A DNA stretch of 64,000 nt from Propionispora sp. 2/2-37 (GTDB taxonomy: Bacteria; Bacillota; Negativicutes; Propionisporales; Propionisporaceae). The DNA is taken from the NCBI RefSeq assembly GCF_001298735.1, contig NZ_CYSP01000007.1:149577-213576 (forward strand), written 5' to 3'. Under the pieces are notes generated by a model. The model worked only from the letters and a program-made list of their open reading frames with translations, did not search any database and was not told where the DNA came from. The position numbers and the translations under genes were made by a program. Of this stretch, positions 45,005-52,219 are shown one piece after another (position 1 is the stretch's first letter; each line of letters opens with the position of its first letter).

Positions 45005-45442
45005 ATGTTTGGGTTAGTACCATTTCGCAACAAAATGGCTGCAAGAAGAGACTATCTTGATCAACTGATGCAGGGTTTTTTTGATGATGATTTTTTATCT
45101 CCCGTGAGAAATATGGCAAACGCCTTTCGGGTAGACCTCCGGGAAACCGATAATGAATATATTGTGGAAGCAGATTTGCCGGGAGTTAAGAAAGGAGATA
45201 TTACGCTTCATTATGAAAATCAGTACCTGACAATCGCCGCTAAGCGTGATGAAACCCAGGAAGAAAAAGAAGAAAACTATGTCCGCAAAGAACGACGGTA
45301 CGGGCAATTTCAACGAAGCCTGTATGTGGACAATGTTCTGGAAGATCAAATTGATGCCACGTTTAACGATGGAGTACTGTCGGTGACGCTGCCCAAAAAA
45401 GATAAATCCCAAAAACGGCGAAGCAATATTCCCATACACTAA
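45005..45442 (+). CDS. Hsp20/alpha-crystallin small heat-shock protein
   Basis: A 145-residue chaperone with an alpha-crystallin domain: FRVDLRETDNEYIVEADLPGVKK split across its first strands, RRYGQFQRSLYVD, and the A-x-x-x-x-G-V-L motif ATFNDGVLSVTLPK. The ATG at 45005 lies after CGAAAGGAG; an in-frame ATG at 44972 adds a Lys-rich stretch containing that site and is rejected. No CIRCE-like repeat is seen upstream. Confidence 0.92.
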   Translation: MFGLVPFRNKMAARRDYLDQLMQGFFDDDFLSPVRNMANAFRVDLRETDNEYIVEADLPGVKKGDITLHYENQYLTIAAKRDETQEEKEENYVRKERRYGQFQRSLYVDNVLEDQIDATFNDGVLSVTLPKKDKSQKRRSNIPIH

Positions 45443-45445
45443 AAT

Positions 45446-45476
45446 GCGGGCCGTACTTTGATAGTACGGCCCGTGT
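45446..45476 (+). terminator. terminator after hsp20
   Basis: GCGGGCCGTACT and AGTACGGCCCGT pair around a 5-base loop and are followed by GTTTT. Confidence 0.88.
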
Positions 45477-45515
45477 TTTACCAAAAAACGTTATTACGGC
45501 GAACGGAGCAGTAGA

Positions 45516-45863
45516 ATGAAAAAAACGGTTGTATTGGACTTTGACGGCGTTATTCACAGCTACACCAGTAAATGGAAAGGCACTACGGTTATACCTGATC
45601 CGCCGGTAGAAGGAATCAAAGAAGCCATTCAGAGCATACGCAAGCAGTATCGTGTAGTCGTTGTTTCCACCCGTTGCTTTCAGGAGGGGGGAGTAGAAGC
45701 GGTAAAAGCATGGCTGGCCCGGCATGCAATCGCGGTGGACGATGTGGTTGCCCATAAACCTCCGGCCACCGTTTATGTCGATGACAGGGCCATCAACTTC
45801 GATGGCGATGCGAGTACACTGCTGGATAAAATAAAAGCTTTTAAAACATGGCAGCAGAAGTAA
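45516..45863 (+). CDS. small HAD-superfamily protein
   Basis: A 115-residue protein with HAD motif I near the start (VVLDFDGVIHSY, Asp8 and Asp10), a Thr/Ser in VVVSTRC as motif II, Lys in HKPPA and an acidic motif IV VYVDDRAINFDG. This is close to the minimal HAD fold without a cap, as in small phosphatases or phage-type polynucleotide phosphatase relatives. The substrate is unknown. ATG preceded by AACGGAGCAG. Confidence 0.75.
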   Translation: MKKTVVLDFDGVIHSYTSKWKGTTVIPDPPVEGIKEAIQSIRKQYRVVVVSTRCFQEGGVEAVKAWLARHAIAVDDVVAHKPPATVYVDDRAINFDGDASTLLDKIKAFKTWQQK

Positions 45864-46026
45864 TTTTGGTGCTGTTCTTTTTGGCTCCAGTTACTCTTTT
45901 GTAAGCGAAATAAATTGCCGTCTTTTGGTCATTAGGTAAAAAGAAGTGGTTCCGCCCTTTTATTTTGCATTTATTTGTTTGGTATTGGTATATTTATGAA
46001 GAACAATATCATAGTATATAAAGGAA

Positions 46027-46050
46027 ATCCTCAGTAATAATACTGAGGAT
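46027..46050 (-). terminator. hairpin terminating the microprotein transcript
   Basis: ATCCTCAGTA and TACTGAGGAT form a perfect 10-bp stem; on the minus strand it is followed by TTCCTTT, 20 bases after the stop codon of the 31-residue frame. Confidence 0.65.
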
Positions 46051-46070
46051 AAAGATGAAGTACTCTACAA

Positions 46071-46166
46071 CTATTTAGATAAAAAGATAATGAGGTTAAG
46101 CAACATGTAGTAGATTGTTAACATCACTACGACATCTGAGGTGGATACTTCTAGTGTGATTTTCAT
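46071..46166 (-). CDS. 31-residue putative membrane microprotein
   Basis: The minus strand has ATG at 46166 behind AAGGAGGTGGTACC, one of the best ribosome binding sites in the window. The product MKITLEVSTSDVVVMLTIYY continues with MLLNLIIFLSK: a short polar start, one hydrophobic segment of about 19 residues and a single Lys at the end. It is followed by a hairpin and preceded by a stem-loop (GGGAATAG/CTATTCCC) over the leader. Size, topology and isolation resemble type I toxin or holin-like microproteins, but no family is recognised and no antisense promoter is proven. Confidence 0.6.
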   Translation of the reverse strand: MKITLEVSTSDVVVMLTIYYMLLNLIIFLSK

Positions 46167-46228
46167 GGTACCACCTCCTTATTCTTTTTGGGGAATAGCT
46201 CGCAACTATTCCCTAAAATAATATATAT

Positions 46229-46275
46229 GACGGAAAGTTCTAAAATATTCCTAAAATATTTTAGAACTTTCCGTC
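46229..46275. repeat. 21-bp perfect palindrome upstream of the microprotein gene
   Basis: GACGGAAAGTTCTAAAATATT (46229-46249, 21 bases, its last base a T) is repeated exactly inverted at 46255-46275 around CCTAA. On the plus strand a T-run (46286-46291) follows after ten bases. A decayed version (GAATTCTAGAATATTC) occurs in copy B. Confidence 0.9.
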
Positions 46276-46396
46276 CTGAGAGAGTTTTTTATTTAACATT
46301 ATGGAATTGTTAATAAAAGGTAAAATTAATTAATTTTGGAAGGGTAACTGCTTCTTCCACCGAATTCTTAGGTAAATGGTAGAGGGAGGGGTGGCC

Positions 46397-46699
46397 ATGG
46401 CGGAATTACAATTTACACTATGGTTTGATCAAAGGGGGAGCAGTCCCTGTTATGCACTGGAATTTTACCGCAAAGTAAGTATAATTTTAGTTGCAAACCG
46501 TATTGCGACTGAGATCCGGCATATATGTGATTTGAAAGTACCGGTTGCTGAAGATAGTCTTCGGATTGCGATTTCATATACGGCAAAAAACAGTGAGAAC
46601 CCCAGGGTTTTGACGATAGACAATATAAGAGAGAATTTGCTGAGAATGCTAAAGGAAAATGATCTGTATTCCAATTTCCAAATCACGCAAGAGAACTAG
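46397..46699 (+). CDS. hypothetical protein, 100 residues
   Basis: ATG 46397 follows GGGAGGGGTGGCC; an in-frame ATG at 46376 would include that site. The product (MAELQFTLWFDQRGSSPCYA...) is soluble, mixed alpha/beta, without recognised motifs. It lies between the two copies of the intergenic element and converges on the nuclease gene, with a GC-rich hairpin (GGCGTCCCC/GGGGCGC at 46705-46721) between them. Confidence 0.6.
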   Translation: MAELQFTLWFDQRGSSPCYALEFYRKVSIILVANRIATEIRHICDLKVPVAEDSLRIAISYTAKNSENPRVLTIDNIRENLLRMLKENDLYSNFQITQEN

Positions 46700-46731
46700 G
46701 AGGCGTCCCCCGGGGCGCTTATTTTGTATCC

Positions 46732-47667
46732 TTATAGCCTTATATCGTCGGCAGTTTCAATAACATGGCCAATTGAATTTTCGGCACGATACAGTGGATC
46801 GCAGGTTTGTAATTTGTTAAAATTGAGTCCGGTTAATGCTTCAATTTTAGAAATAGGCACCTGGTAAGTCTTGTATTTTCCATAGGCAAATTGCAAAGAA
46901 ACGATAAGCTGTTTTTGGGTTTGTAAATAAGCGGTAGCTGACAACTGGCCATTTTCTTTTACCATGACAGCTACTTTCCAGAATTCCGCGGGTATCTGAA
47001 ACTTTTCTCTATACAGGATATCGTCGCTGCGAAAAACAGGCCCGGTAAATACGGATACTTTAAGATGGCGGTTCCTTGCATTTTCTAAAATATAGTCCTC
47101 TAATTCAAGCCAGGTCTTCTGATTTAAAGATTTGTGCTGCGGAGAGCAGTTTGTGAAATGAAATGTATCCACATTTGCCTTTGCTGCGGCACTGCCCCAG
47201 GCGGGATCACGCCTGCGCACCAAATGACCTCTGTCGATATCGTTATCATTATATAACTCCGGACCGTATTGATATTTTTGATCAATACGGGGATCGAAAT
47301 ACCATCGGTCCTTTTCCCTCTCTACATCCACTAATTGGCTGCCGTCAACATTAACTGCGGTATAAAAAGCCAAACAACGTGACTTGCTCATCATAATTGA
47401 GAAATGCGTGTAGTGTAAGATAGTACCACCATTCTTAAGGGGAGCAACATCTTGTTTTAAATCGGCGCGCAGTTTGGGAAACGGTACTTCAAAATTTTTG
47501 CCCAAAAACCTGGAATCGTAGCCTGTCGATCGTTCAAACCATTCCAAGTCTAATTCTTCGCCCGCTTCTTCCCTGTCTTTAACTGATCTGGCTGGCAAAG
47601 CCTCTGGCTGTTCAGGGTCAGGTGCATGATCTGCAGGTTGCCCTTTATCAAGCTCTGTAGTCGACAT
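46732..47667 (-). CDS. DNA/RNA non-specific endonuclease (NUC1 family)
   Basis: A 311-residue protein on the minus strand behind TAGGAGGAAGAT. The beta-beta-alpha-Me active site is intact: DRGHLVRR with catalytic His148 and FTNCSPQHKSLNQ with metal-binding Asn182. NUC1 enzymes cut DNA and RNA with Mg2+. Most are secreted, but here there is no signal peptide; the N-terminal 45 residues are acidic, Pro/Glu-rich and probably disordered. A cytoplasmic nuclease would need an inhibitor or export by another route; none is recognised next door. Confidence 0.85.
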   Translation of the reverse strand: MSTTELDKGQPADHAPDPEQPEALPARSVKDREEAGEELDLEWFERSTGYDSRFLGKNFEVPFPKLRADLKQDVAPLKNGGTILHYTHFSIMMSKSRCLAFYTAVNVDGSQLVDVEREKDRWYFDPRIDQKYQYGPELYNDNDIDRGHLVRRRDPAWGSAAAKANVDTFHFTNCSPQHKSLNQKTWLELEDYILENARNRHLKVSVFTGPVFRSDDILYREKFQIPAEFWKVAVMVKENGQLSATAYLQTQKQLIVSLQFAYGKYKTYQVPISKIEALTGLNFNKLQTCDPLYRAENSIGHVIETADDIRL

Positions 47668-47739
47668 ATCTTCCTCCTAAATCATTAGAAATCGCTTCTG
47701 GTCAAAGAAAAATTTTTGTCTAAGCCTAGGTACGTAATG

Positions 47740-47896
47740 GCCTTTTTATTATCATTTATTTGCCTGGGGAATGGCATATTTATAAAGAGCAGCATCATAG
47801 TATATACATAAAGAAACCCTTGGCAGTGTATTGAGGAGTGGTTTGCAATTATTCCCTAACATAATATATATGATAGGGAATTCTAGAATATTCCTG
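47740..47896 (-). repeat. intergenic element copy B (decayed, microprotein gene deleted)
   Basis: CATTTATTTG, ATGGCATATTTAT and ATCATAGTATATA (about 47753-47806) match copy A, as does TTGCAATTATTCCCTAACATAATATATATGA (47842 onward, same order). The hairpin is degenerate and the stretch matching 46051-46190 of copy A, the microprotein gene and its ribosome binding site, is missing. Together with copy A it flanks the nuclease and 100-residue gene as direct repeats. The rest of the 47668-48013 gap is AT-rich and unremarkable. Confidence 0.7.
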
Positions 47897-48013
47897 AATT
47901 CACTTATATAATTATGTTCTCCGGGGCGTTTTTCTTTGCCGGGGATTAGTCATATTTTTATCATAATTTGATGATAAGCTTAAGTCAATTTTAGAATATG
48001 AGGTGATAATAAA

Positions 48014-48358
48014 ATGACTTTTGGTTTATTATCAATCAACTCTATGATGAAATCATATAGCCGGTCCAGATACAGCGGTAGTCATGCACGGGTTGCAAGA
48101 GTGGATCACGTACAGTTACATCTGGTAGAAGAACAACCCTATCCGGAATACAGGAAAAGGACGCACGAGTTTGAAGAGCTGTTGTCAGAATGTTTAAATG
48201 TAAATCCGGATGTCAATCCAGAGCAGCAGAGACCAGGAAGTTTTGCACAGGACCAGGCAGCGGAAGAGCAGCAGGACGAAAATAAGCCTATGCCAGATAT
48301 CGTGGAGCTTGGAACCGACTTCTATTATGTCCCGGTAACTTATAAAGGCAGCAAATAG
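48014..48358 (+). CDS. hypothetical protein, 114 residues
   Basis: ATG behind ATGAGGTGATAATAAA. The product starts with a basic, Ser/Arg-rich segment (MMKSYSRSRYSGSHARVARV) and ends in an acidic Gln/Glu-rich segment, then PMPDIVELGTDFYYVPVTYK. It looks partly disordered, with no motif recognised. Transcribed toward the M48 peptidase gene. Confidence 0.55.
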   Translation: MTFGLLSINSMMKSYSRSRYSGSHARVARVDHVQLHLVEEQPYPEYRKRTHEFEELLSECLNVNPDVNPEQQRPGSFAQDQAAEEQQDENKPMPDIVELGTDFYYVPVTYKGSK

Positions 48359-48533
48359 CGGCGAAGGGAATACCGCCAATTTTAGCAGGATAAGAAATTG
48401 TGCATTTTCTATGCTTGTTTGCCTTAAACCACTTTTTCAGGGATTACTGGTTCACCCGTTTTCCCTTGCAGCTTTCCTTGAGGAACCTGTCCCGCCTTAA
48501 GACATTAAAAAACACAGATTAGCGTAATTCAAT

Positions 48534-48577
48534 AAAAAAATCCAAAGTCTTTTTATAAAGGACTTCGGATTTTTTTA
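48534..48577. terminator. bidirectional terminator
   Basis: AAAAAATCCAAAGTC (48535-48549) and GACTTCGGATTTTTT (48561-48575) pair with one mismatch; A-runs and T-runs on both sides let it serve both the 114-residue gene and the minus-strand peptidase. Confidence 0.85.
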
Positions 48578-48621
48578 TTACGTTTTATACGCTCACCAGT
48601 AAAAAATATGTATACTACTTA

Positions 48622-49731
48622 CTATTTTATCTCATTTAAGATTTTCACAAGTTCATCTGCACTTGTATCCGCGGAACCAGGCTGCACGATTGCTAGATCG
48701 CCAAGCCGAACCACGCCGTTGTCATTACGGGCTTGTGCAAGAGGTTCTTTACTATGATAAGCTTTAGCCAGCTTACCGGCAACCAAATAGCTGCGTTCCA
48801 AACCACTTATGTTACCAAAGCCAGCCGGTTTCATAAAGGATTTGTTATTTACTTTAATTTCGCCGGTGGCAGCATTGACGGTAACTTTATTATTGCTGTA
48901 CTCGGTCAGCTTTTTAGCATAATTGTCCCGTCTTTCCTTCTCGCCCGGATGAGTAGAAGGATTTAAAATATCATCAAAAAAACCTTTGGAGCCACTGCCC
49001 ATTTTATCGATTACGCGCTGCCAAACTGCCGCCGGAGCGCCCGGATTATAACCGGCATCGGTTAAATAGCCAAAGGCAATATTATCCGCTTCCCATTCGT
49101 TAGGCTTGGTTACGCCGACAGCCTTGGCATTGGTAGCGACTACATCAACAGCCAATTTGCTGCCGCCACTCATTTGTGAGCCGGCAACCTTTTGCACAAA
49201 TTCTACAGTCATTTTTTTCTTGGCGCCATTGATAGGATGATTTTTTTGTCCGTGGACCAATTCGTGCGCAACAACCGCTGCTACCTTGTCCTGATCATTA
49301 TCAAAAAAGGAGAATACCCCAACATTGACGGAAATATTATGCCCCAGAGTGCAATAGGCATTAAATACCGTTTGCGGGTTAATAAAATAATTGTAGGGCT
49401 TGTCTTTTATAGAAGGTTCTGTTTTAGCAACTGCATTTGTCAGTCTTGTCATAATACTGCTAAGTTCATTATTTAAATACGGATCGTTGATGACGCCATC
49501 CGTTTTTTTTATCTCTTCAAAAAGTTCATTTCTCCCAGCATTCTCATAGTAATCAAGTGATTCCCTGACCTTTTGTTGCTCCGAGGCAGTGCTTGCAATG
49601 GAGCCGCCAAGCTTACCAAGACTCAAGGCTTCGATTTTGCTTGGCTGCAGCAGGCCGATAGACAGCGCAAGACATAAAGCCGAGATTCCTGCTTTTAGTA
49701 CTGCCTTACAGAAAGAAGTTCTTTGATTCAA
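48622..49731 (-). CDS. exported M48-family zinc metallopeptidase
   Basis: A 369-residue protein starting at TTG (49731) behind GAGGTG. A signal peptide covers about residues 1-36 (hydrophobic AGISALCLALSIGLL, cleavage near KIEALS). The zinc site is HELVHG (His156, Glu157, His160) and a third ligand Glu214 in NEWEADNIAFGY, as in M48 peptidases. STHPGEKERRDN is also typical of the BepA/LoiP-like periplasmic group, which handles outer-membrane proteins in diderms. The mature enzyme should be periplasmic. Confidence 0.88.
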   Translation of the reverse strand: MNQRTSFCKAVLKAGISALCLALSIGLLQPSKIEALSLGKLGGSIASTASEQQKVRESLDYYENAGRNELFEEIKKTDGVINDPYLNNELSSIMTRLTNAVAKTEPSIKDKPYNYFINPQTVFNAYCTLGHNISVNVGVFSFFDNDQDKVAAVVAHELVHGQKNHPINGAKKKMTVEFVQKVAGSQMSGGSKLAVDVVATNAKAVGVTKPNEWEADNIAFGYLTDAGYNPGAPAAVWQRVIDKMGSGSKGFFDDILNPSTHPGEKERRDNYAKKLTEYSNNKVTVNAATGEIKVNNKSFMKPAGFGNISGLERSYLVAGKLAKAYHSKEPLAQARNDNGVVRLGDLAIVQPGSADTSADELVKILNEIK

Positions 49732-50342
49732 TTAAACAACACCTCATTTTCTTTTTTGCTCTGCGCCTTTTACCGAACGAACTGACACGCTTTCAAATTC
49801 ATTCCTGCTGATCATTACGTGAAACAGCGTTATCCTCATCTGTTCCTTATTGCCGAAAATAGTAAGGTTCTGACTTATAGTATAATGGCAATACCTGAAA
49901 TGACTTGGCTCATTTGGGCCTTAGAGCAGACATACCCGACTATTTGCAAGGTCATATCCATTAGTTATATCGTGTTATCATCACGGACATCTTATAGGAC
50001 AATTATCCTTTTTTTGCAGAAAGTGGTCCTATTTTTTCTGATTGCTTAGGTTAAGATATAGATAATTTGTAACCCCGGCCTAGGAGGGTTTGAAACAGGA
50101 GCTTATAAGGCCCTTTCGGAGAAATGCTCATAGGGAAGCTCTAAGAAGAAGTACTGGAAATGCTTGATGCCAGTTAGCAAAAAAAATGATTAGGATTTAC
50201 TTGATGCAGCGTAAAATAGCCGTGTAGCCCGTGCAAGGTATCTTTGGGGGCTGATTTTTACGAATAGATTCCGGAAGTTTGTGGTATAATATATCATTAC
50301 TGGAGGAAATATCCAGAAACTACATGATAGGGGGAGTTATTA
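49732..50342. other. 600-base gap, no convincing gene
   Basis: A 76-codon plus frame (49819-50049) has no ribosome binding site and is not called. A TATAAT at 50285-50290, with no good -35, probably starts the transcript of the beta-barrel gene, followed by a small stem (CTGG..CCAG). A GC-richer stretch at 50070-50180 shows no recognisable RNA. Confidence 0.4.
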
Positions 50343-51011
50343 ATGAAGAAAAAAGTGATAGGAGTTGTTGCGGCACTATCTTTAGCTACTTCAGTTGGAT
50401 TTGCAGCACCGCTAAATGACTTTTCAGAAGGTAAGATAGCTGTTGATATTTCCGGGAGAGCGAGCAATGACATTAAGGTAAGTGATAGAACCGGCAGTGA
50501 AACCTATGATGCAAAAACATCCTGGGAATATGGTGTTACTGCTGGCTTAGGTAATAATTTTGCTATCCAGTATAAAAACTTTAATCCTAAATCGAAAGAT
50601 TATAGTGGGTTTAGTGGTAAACTAAAAACCCAGGAATTTAATGTTTTGTACAAAGTAGACGAAAACTTTACGGTATTTACTGGTTTTGTTCAGGCTAAGT
50701 CAAAATATGAGGGCAGGGGACTAGGTAGTTTTGAGGGCGATACTAAGAGCAATTGGCAACTCGGTGTAACCGGCCAGACCCCGCTTGCAGATAGGCTGAC
50801 CGGTTACGCTACGGTAGCCGCAGGAGCGGATACTAGTGCCTGGAAGCTTGGTGTATCCTATGCCATTAATAAAAATGTGGATTTTGATTTATTCTATGCC
50901 GAAAACAAATATGATAATGTAAAATACAATGGAGCAATTGCTAGTGCATACGGCAGAGATGCCGACTATAAGGTAAAAGGGTTAGGATATGGGCTAACCT
51001 ATAAATTCTAG
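50343..51011 (+). CDS. putative outer-membrane beta-barrel protein
   Basis: A 222-residue protein with a classical signal peptide (MKKKVIGVVAALSLATSVGF, cleavage at AFAA-like GFAAP). The mature part alternates polar and hydrophobic residues in amphipathic strands (WEYGVTAGLGNNFAIQYKNF, KSNWQLGVTGQTPL, AWKLGVSYAINKNVDFDLFY) and ends GLGYGLTYKF, the aromatic C-terminal residue expected for barrels inserted by BamA. It is a small porin-like barrel of perhaps 8-10 strands; the cargo is unknown. It indicates an outer membrane. Confidence 0.75.
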   Translation: MKKKVIGVVAALSLATSVGFAAPLNDFSEGKIAVDISGRASNDIKVSDRTGSETYDAKTSWEYGVTAGLGNNFAIQYKNFNPKSKDYSGFSGKLKTQEFNVLYKVDENFTVFTGFVQAKSKYEGRGLGSFEGDTKSNWQLGVTGQTPLADRLTGYATVAAGADTSAWKLGVSYAINKNVDFDLFYAENKYDNVKYNGAIASAYGRDADYKVKGLGYGLTYKF

Positions 51012-51032
51012 AGAGAAACTAAAATATTTAAA

Positions 51033-51068
51033 GCCGCAAGTGTCCTTATGGATGCTTGCGGCATTTTT
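51033..51068 (+). terminator. terminator after the beta-barrel gene
   Basis: GCCGCAAG and CTTGCGGC form an 8-bp stem with inner TCC/GGA, followed by ATTTTTA. Confidence 0.88.
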
Positions 51069-51134
51069 ACTTTAAGGTGAATGTTGTTTATGTTAAAATA
51101 AAAATTATATTCTCTGTTAAAGAAGGTTATTTTT

Positions 51135-51836
51135 ATGTCTATAATAAAGCGTTATTTATTGTTTATTTGTGGTCTTTTTTTTGTGTCTCTCGGCATTTCC
51201 TGTATTATCAAAAGTATGCTTGGAACTGCACCAATTTCCAGCGCACCCTATATTTTAAGTTTGCGGTATCCTATTTCTCTTGGGGGATTTACCTTTATTA
51301 TTAATATGGTGTTTTTTCTTGGGCAAATTATGATCTTACGTCAACAGTTTCAATATATTCAAATGTTGCAGGTTCCCATGACTGGCATCTTTGGAAGTTT
51401 TATCGATTTTACGATGTTTTTACTTAGTACGGTGGCACCGGAAATATATATTGGAAAAATTGTTGTCTTATTGTTGGGAATTTGCAGTATGGCATTAGGT
51501 ATTGCTTTAGAAATCATCGGGAATGTTGTTATTTTGCCAGGAGAGGGAATTGTTAAATCTATTGCCGATCATTGGAATTTTGAATTTGGTAATACAAAGA
51601 CCTGTTTTGATACAAGTATAGTTTTTTTTGCCGGCTTATTATCTTGGATTTACTTTGGTGAAGTTCGTGGTATTCGCGAAGGTACTTTGCTTTCTGCTCT
51701 TATCACTGGTTCTATTGTAAGATTTTTTTTAAAGCATTTAAGCTACGTAAAACAAAATGGAACTATTATCTTACATTTGCCTTTTACAGCTTTTCATGAT
51801 GATGCTGATAAAGGTTCAAACATCCAGCACCATTAA
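51135..51836 (+). CDS. YczE/YitT-like integral membrane protein
   Basis: A 233-residue protein with five or six membrane segments. The N-terminal part (FVSLGISCIIKSMLGTAPIS) with conserved GTxP and the middle LPGEGIVKSIA fit the YczE/YyaS family, whose function is not established. ATG behind AAAGAAGG. The C-terminal 20 residues are polar and may run past the original stop. Confidence 0.7.
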   Translation: MSIIKRYLLFICGLFFVSLGISCIIKSMLGTAPISSAPYILSLRYPISLGGFTFIINMVFFLGQIMILRQQFQYIQMLQVPMTGIFGSFIDFTMFLLSTVAPEIYIGKIVVLLLGICSMALGIALEIIGNVVILPGEGIVKSIADHWNFEFGNTKTCFDTSIVFFAGLLSWIYFGEVRGIREGTLLSALITGSIVRFFLKHLSYVKQNGTIILHLPFTAFHDDADKGSNIQHH

Positions 51837-52219
51837 TAAATTGCACCAGATTGCCAAAACAGCGATAGTCCGGGAAATCATGGACCGGGCAAATGCAGCC
51901 GAACAGCAAATCTGATATTACGAAACCCGTCAGTACATTCTCTTCCCACCAACCGTTGAATACTGCTAGAGCAGGCGGAACATATTGCCGCCCGCTCAAA
52001 ATCAGCAAAAAACTATACCTGAAAATCTAGAGAAAATGCTTATGAAGAAAATAAATTAAAACGTGAGCCGGTTGGGTGGTTGGAAATCATCTTGACTGGC
52101 TTAATTTTTAATATTTTTTTAGGTATCTAGGATCGCTAACAAGAGAATAGTATTACTGTATTTAAAGATTGTTAAAATGCGCTATCTAGTCGTTTGAACA
52201 ACAACAAGGAGGGATATCT
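51837..52219 (+). other. 380-base gap with possible remnant of a small gene
   Basis: Broken frames translate to protein-like pieces: IAKTAIVREIMDRANAAEQQ (about 51850-51915) and ENKLKREPVGWLEIILTGLI (about 52048-52107), separated by stops and a frame change. The second looks like a basic segment before a membrane helix. This may be a decayed small gene, but I cannot name it. The last 100 bases lead to the rifampicin phosphotransferase; no rifampicin-associated element is seen. Confidence 0.3.

Larger units (their letters stand above)
45956..46275 (-). repeat. intergenic element copy A (contains the 31-residue peptide gene)
   Basis: Two blocks of this segment recur at 47740-47896: CATTTATTTG...TATCATAGTATATA (45968-46020) and the block with ATTCCCTA, ATAATATATATGA (46206-46230). 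Between them copy A carries a hairpin, a microprotein gene and the start of a palindrome. The copy at 47740 keeps the outer blocks and has lost the middle. The orientation of both is the same. Confidence 0.75.

Noticed and set aside
46141..46190. GGTGGTACC reminiscent of a T-box element
   Set aside because: On the minus strand it is part of the ribosome binding site of the 31-codon gene, with no T-box structure.
49819..50049. 76-codon plus-strand open frame
   Set aside because: No ribosome binding site, unusual composition, no recognisable motif.
52100..52219. Rifampicin-associated element upstream of rph
   Set aside because: The GC-rich inverted repeat described in actinobacteria is not present in this AT-rich leader.
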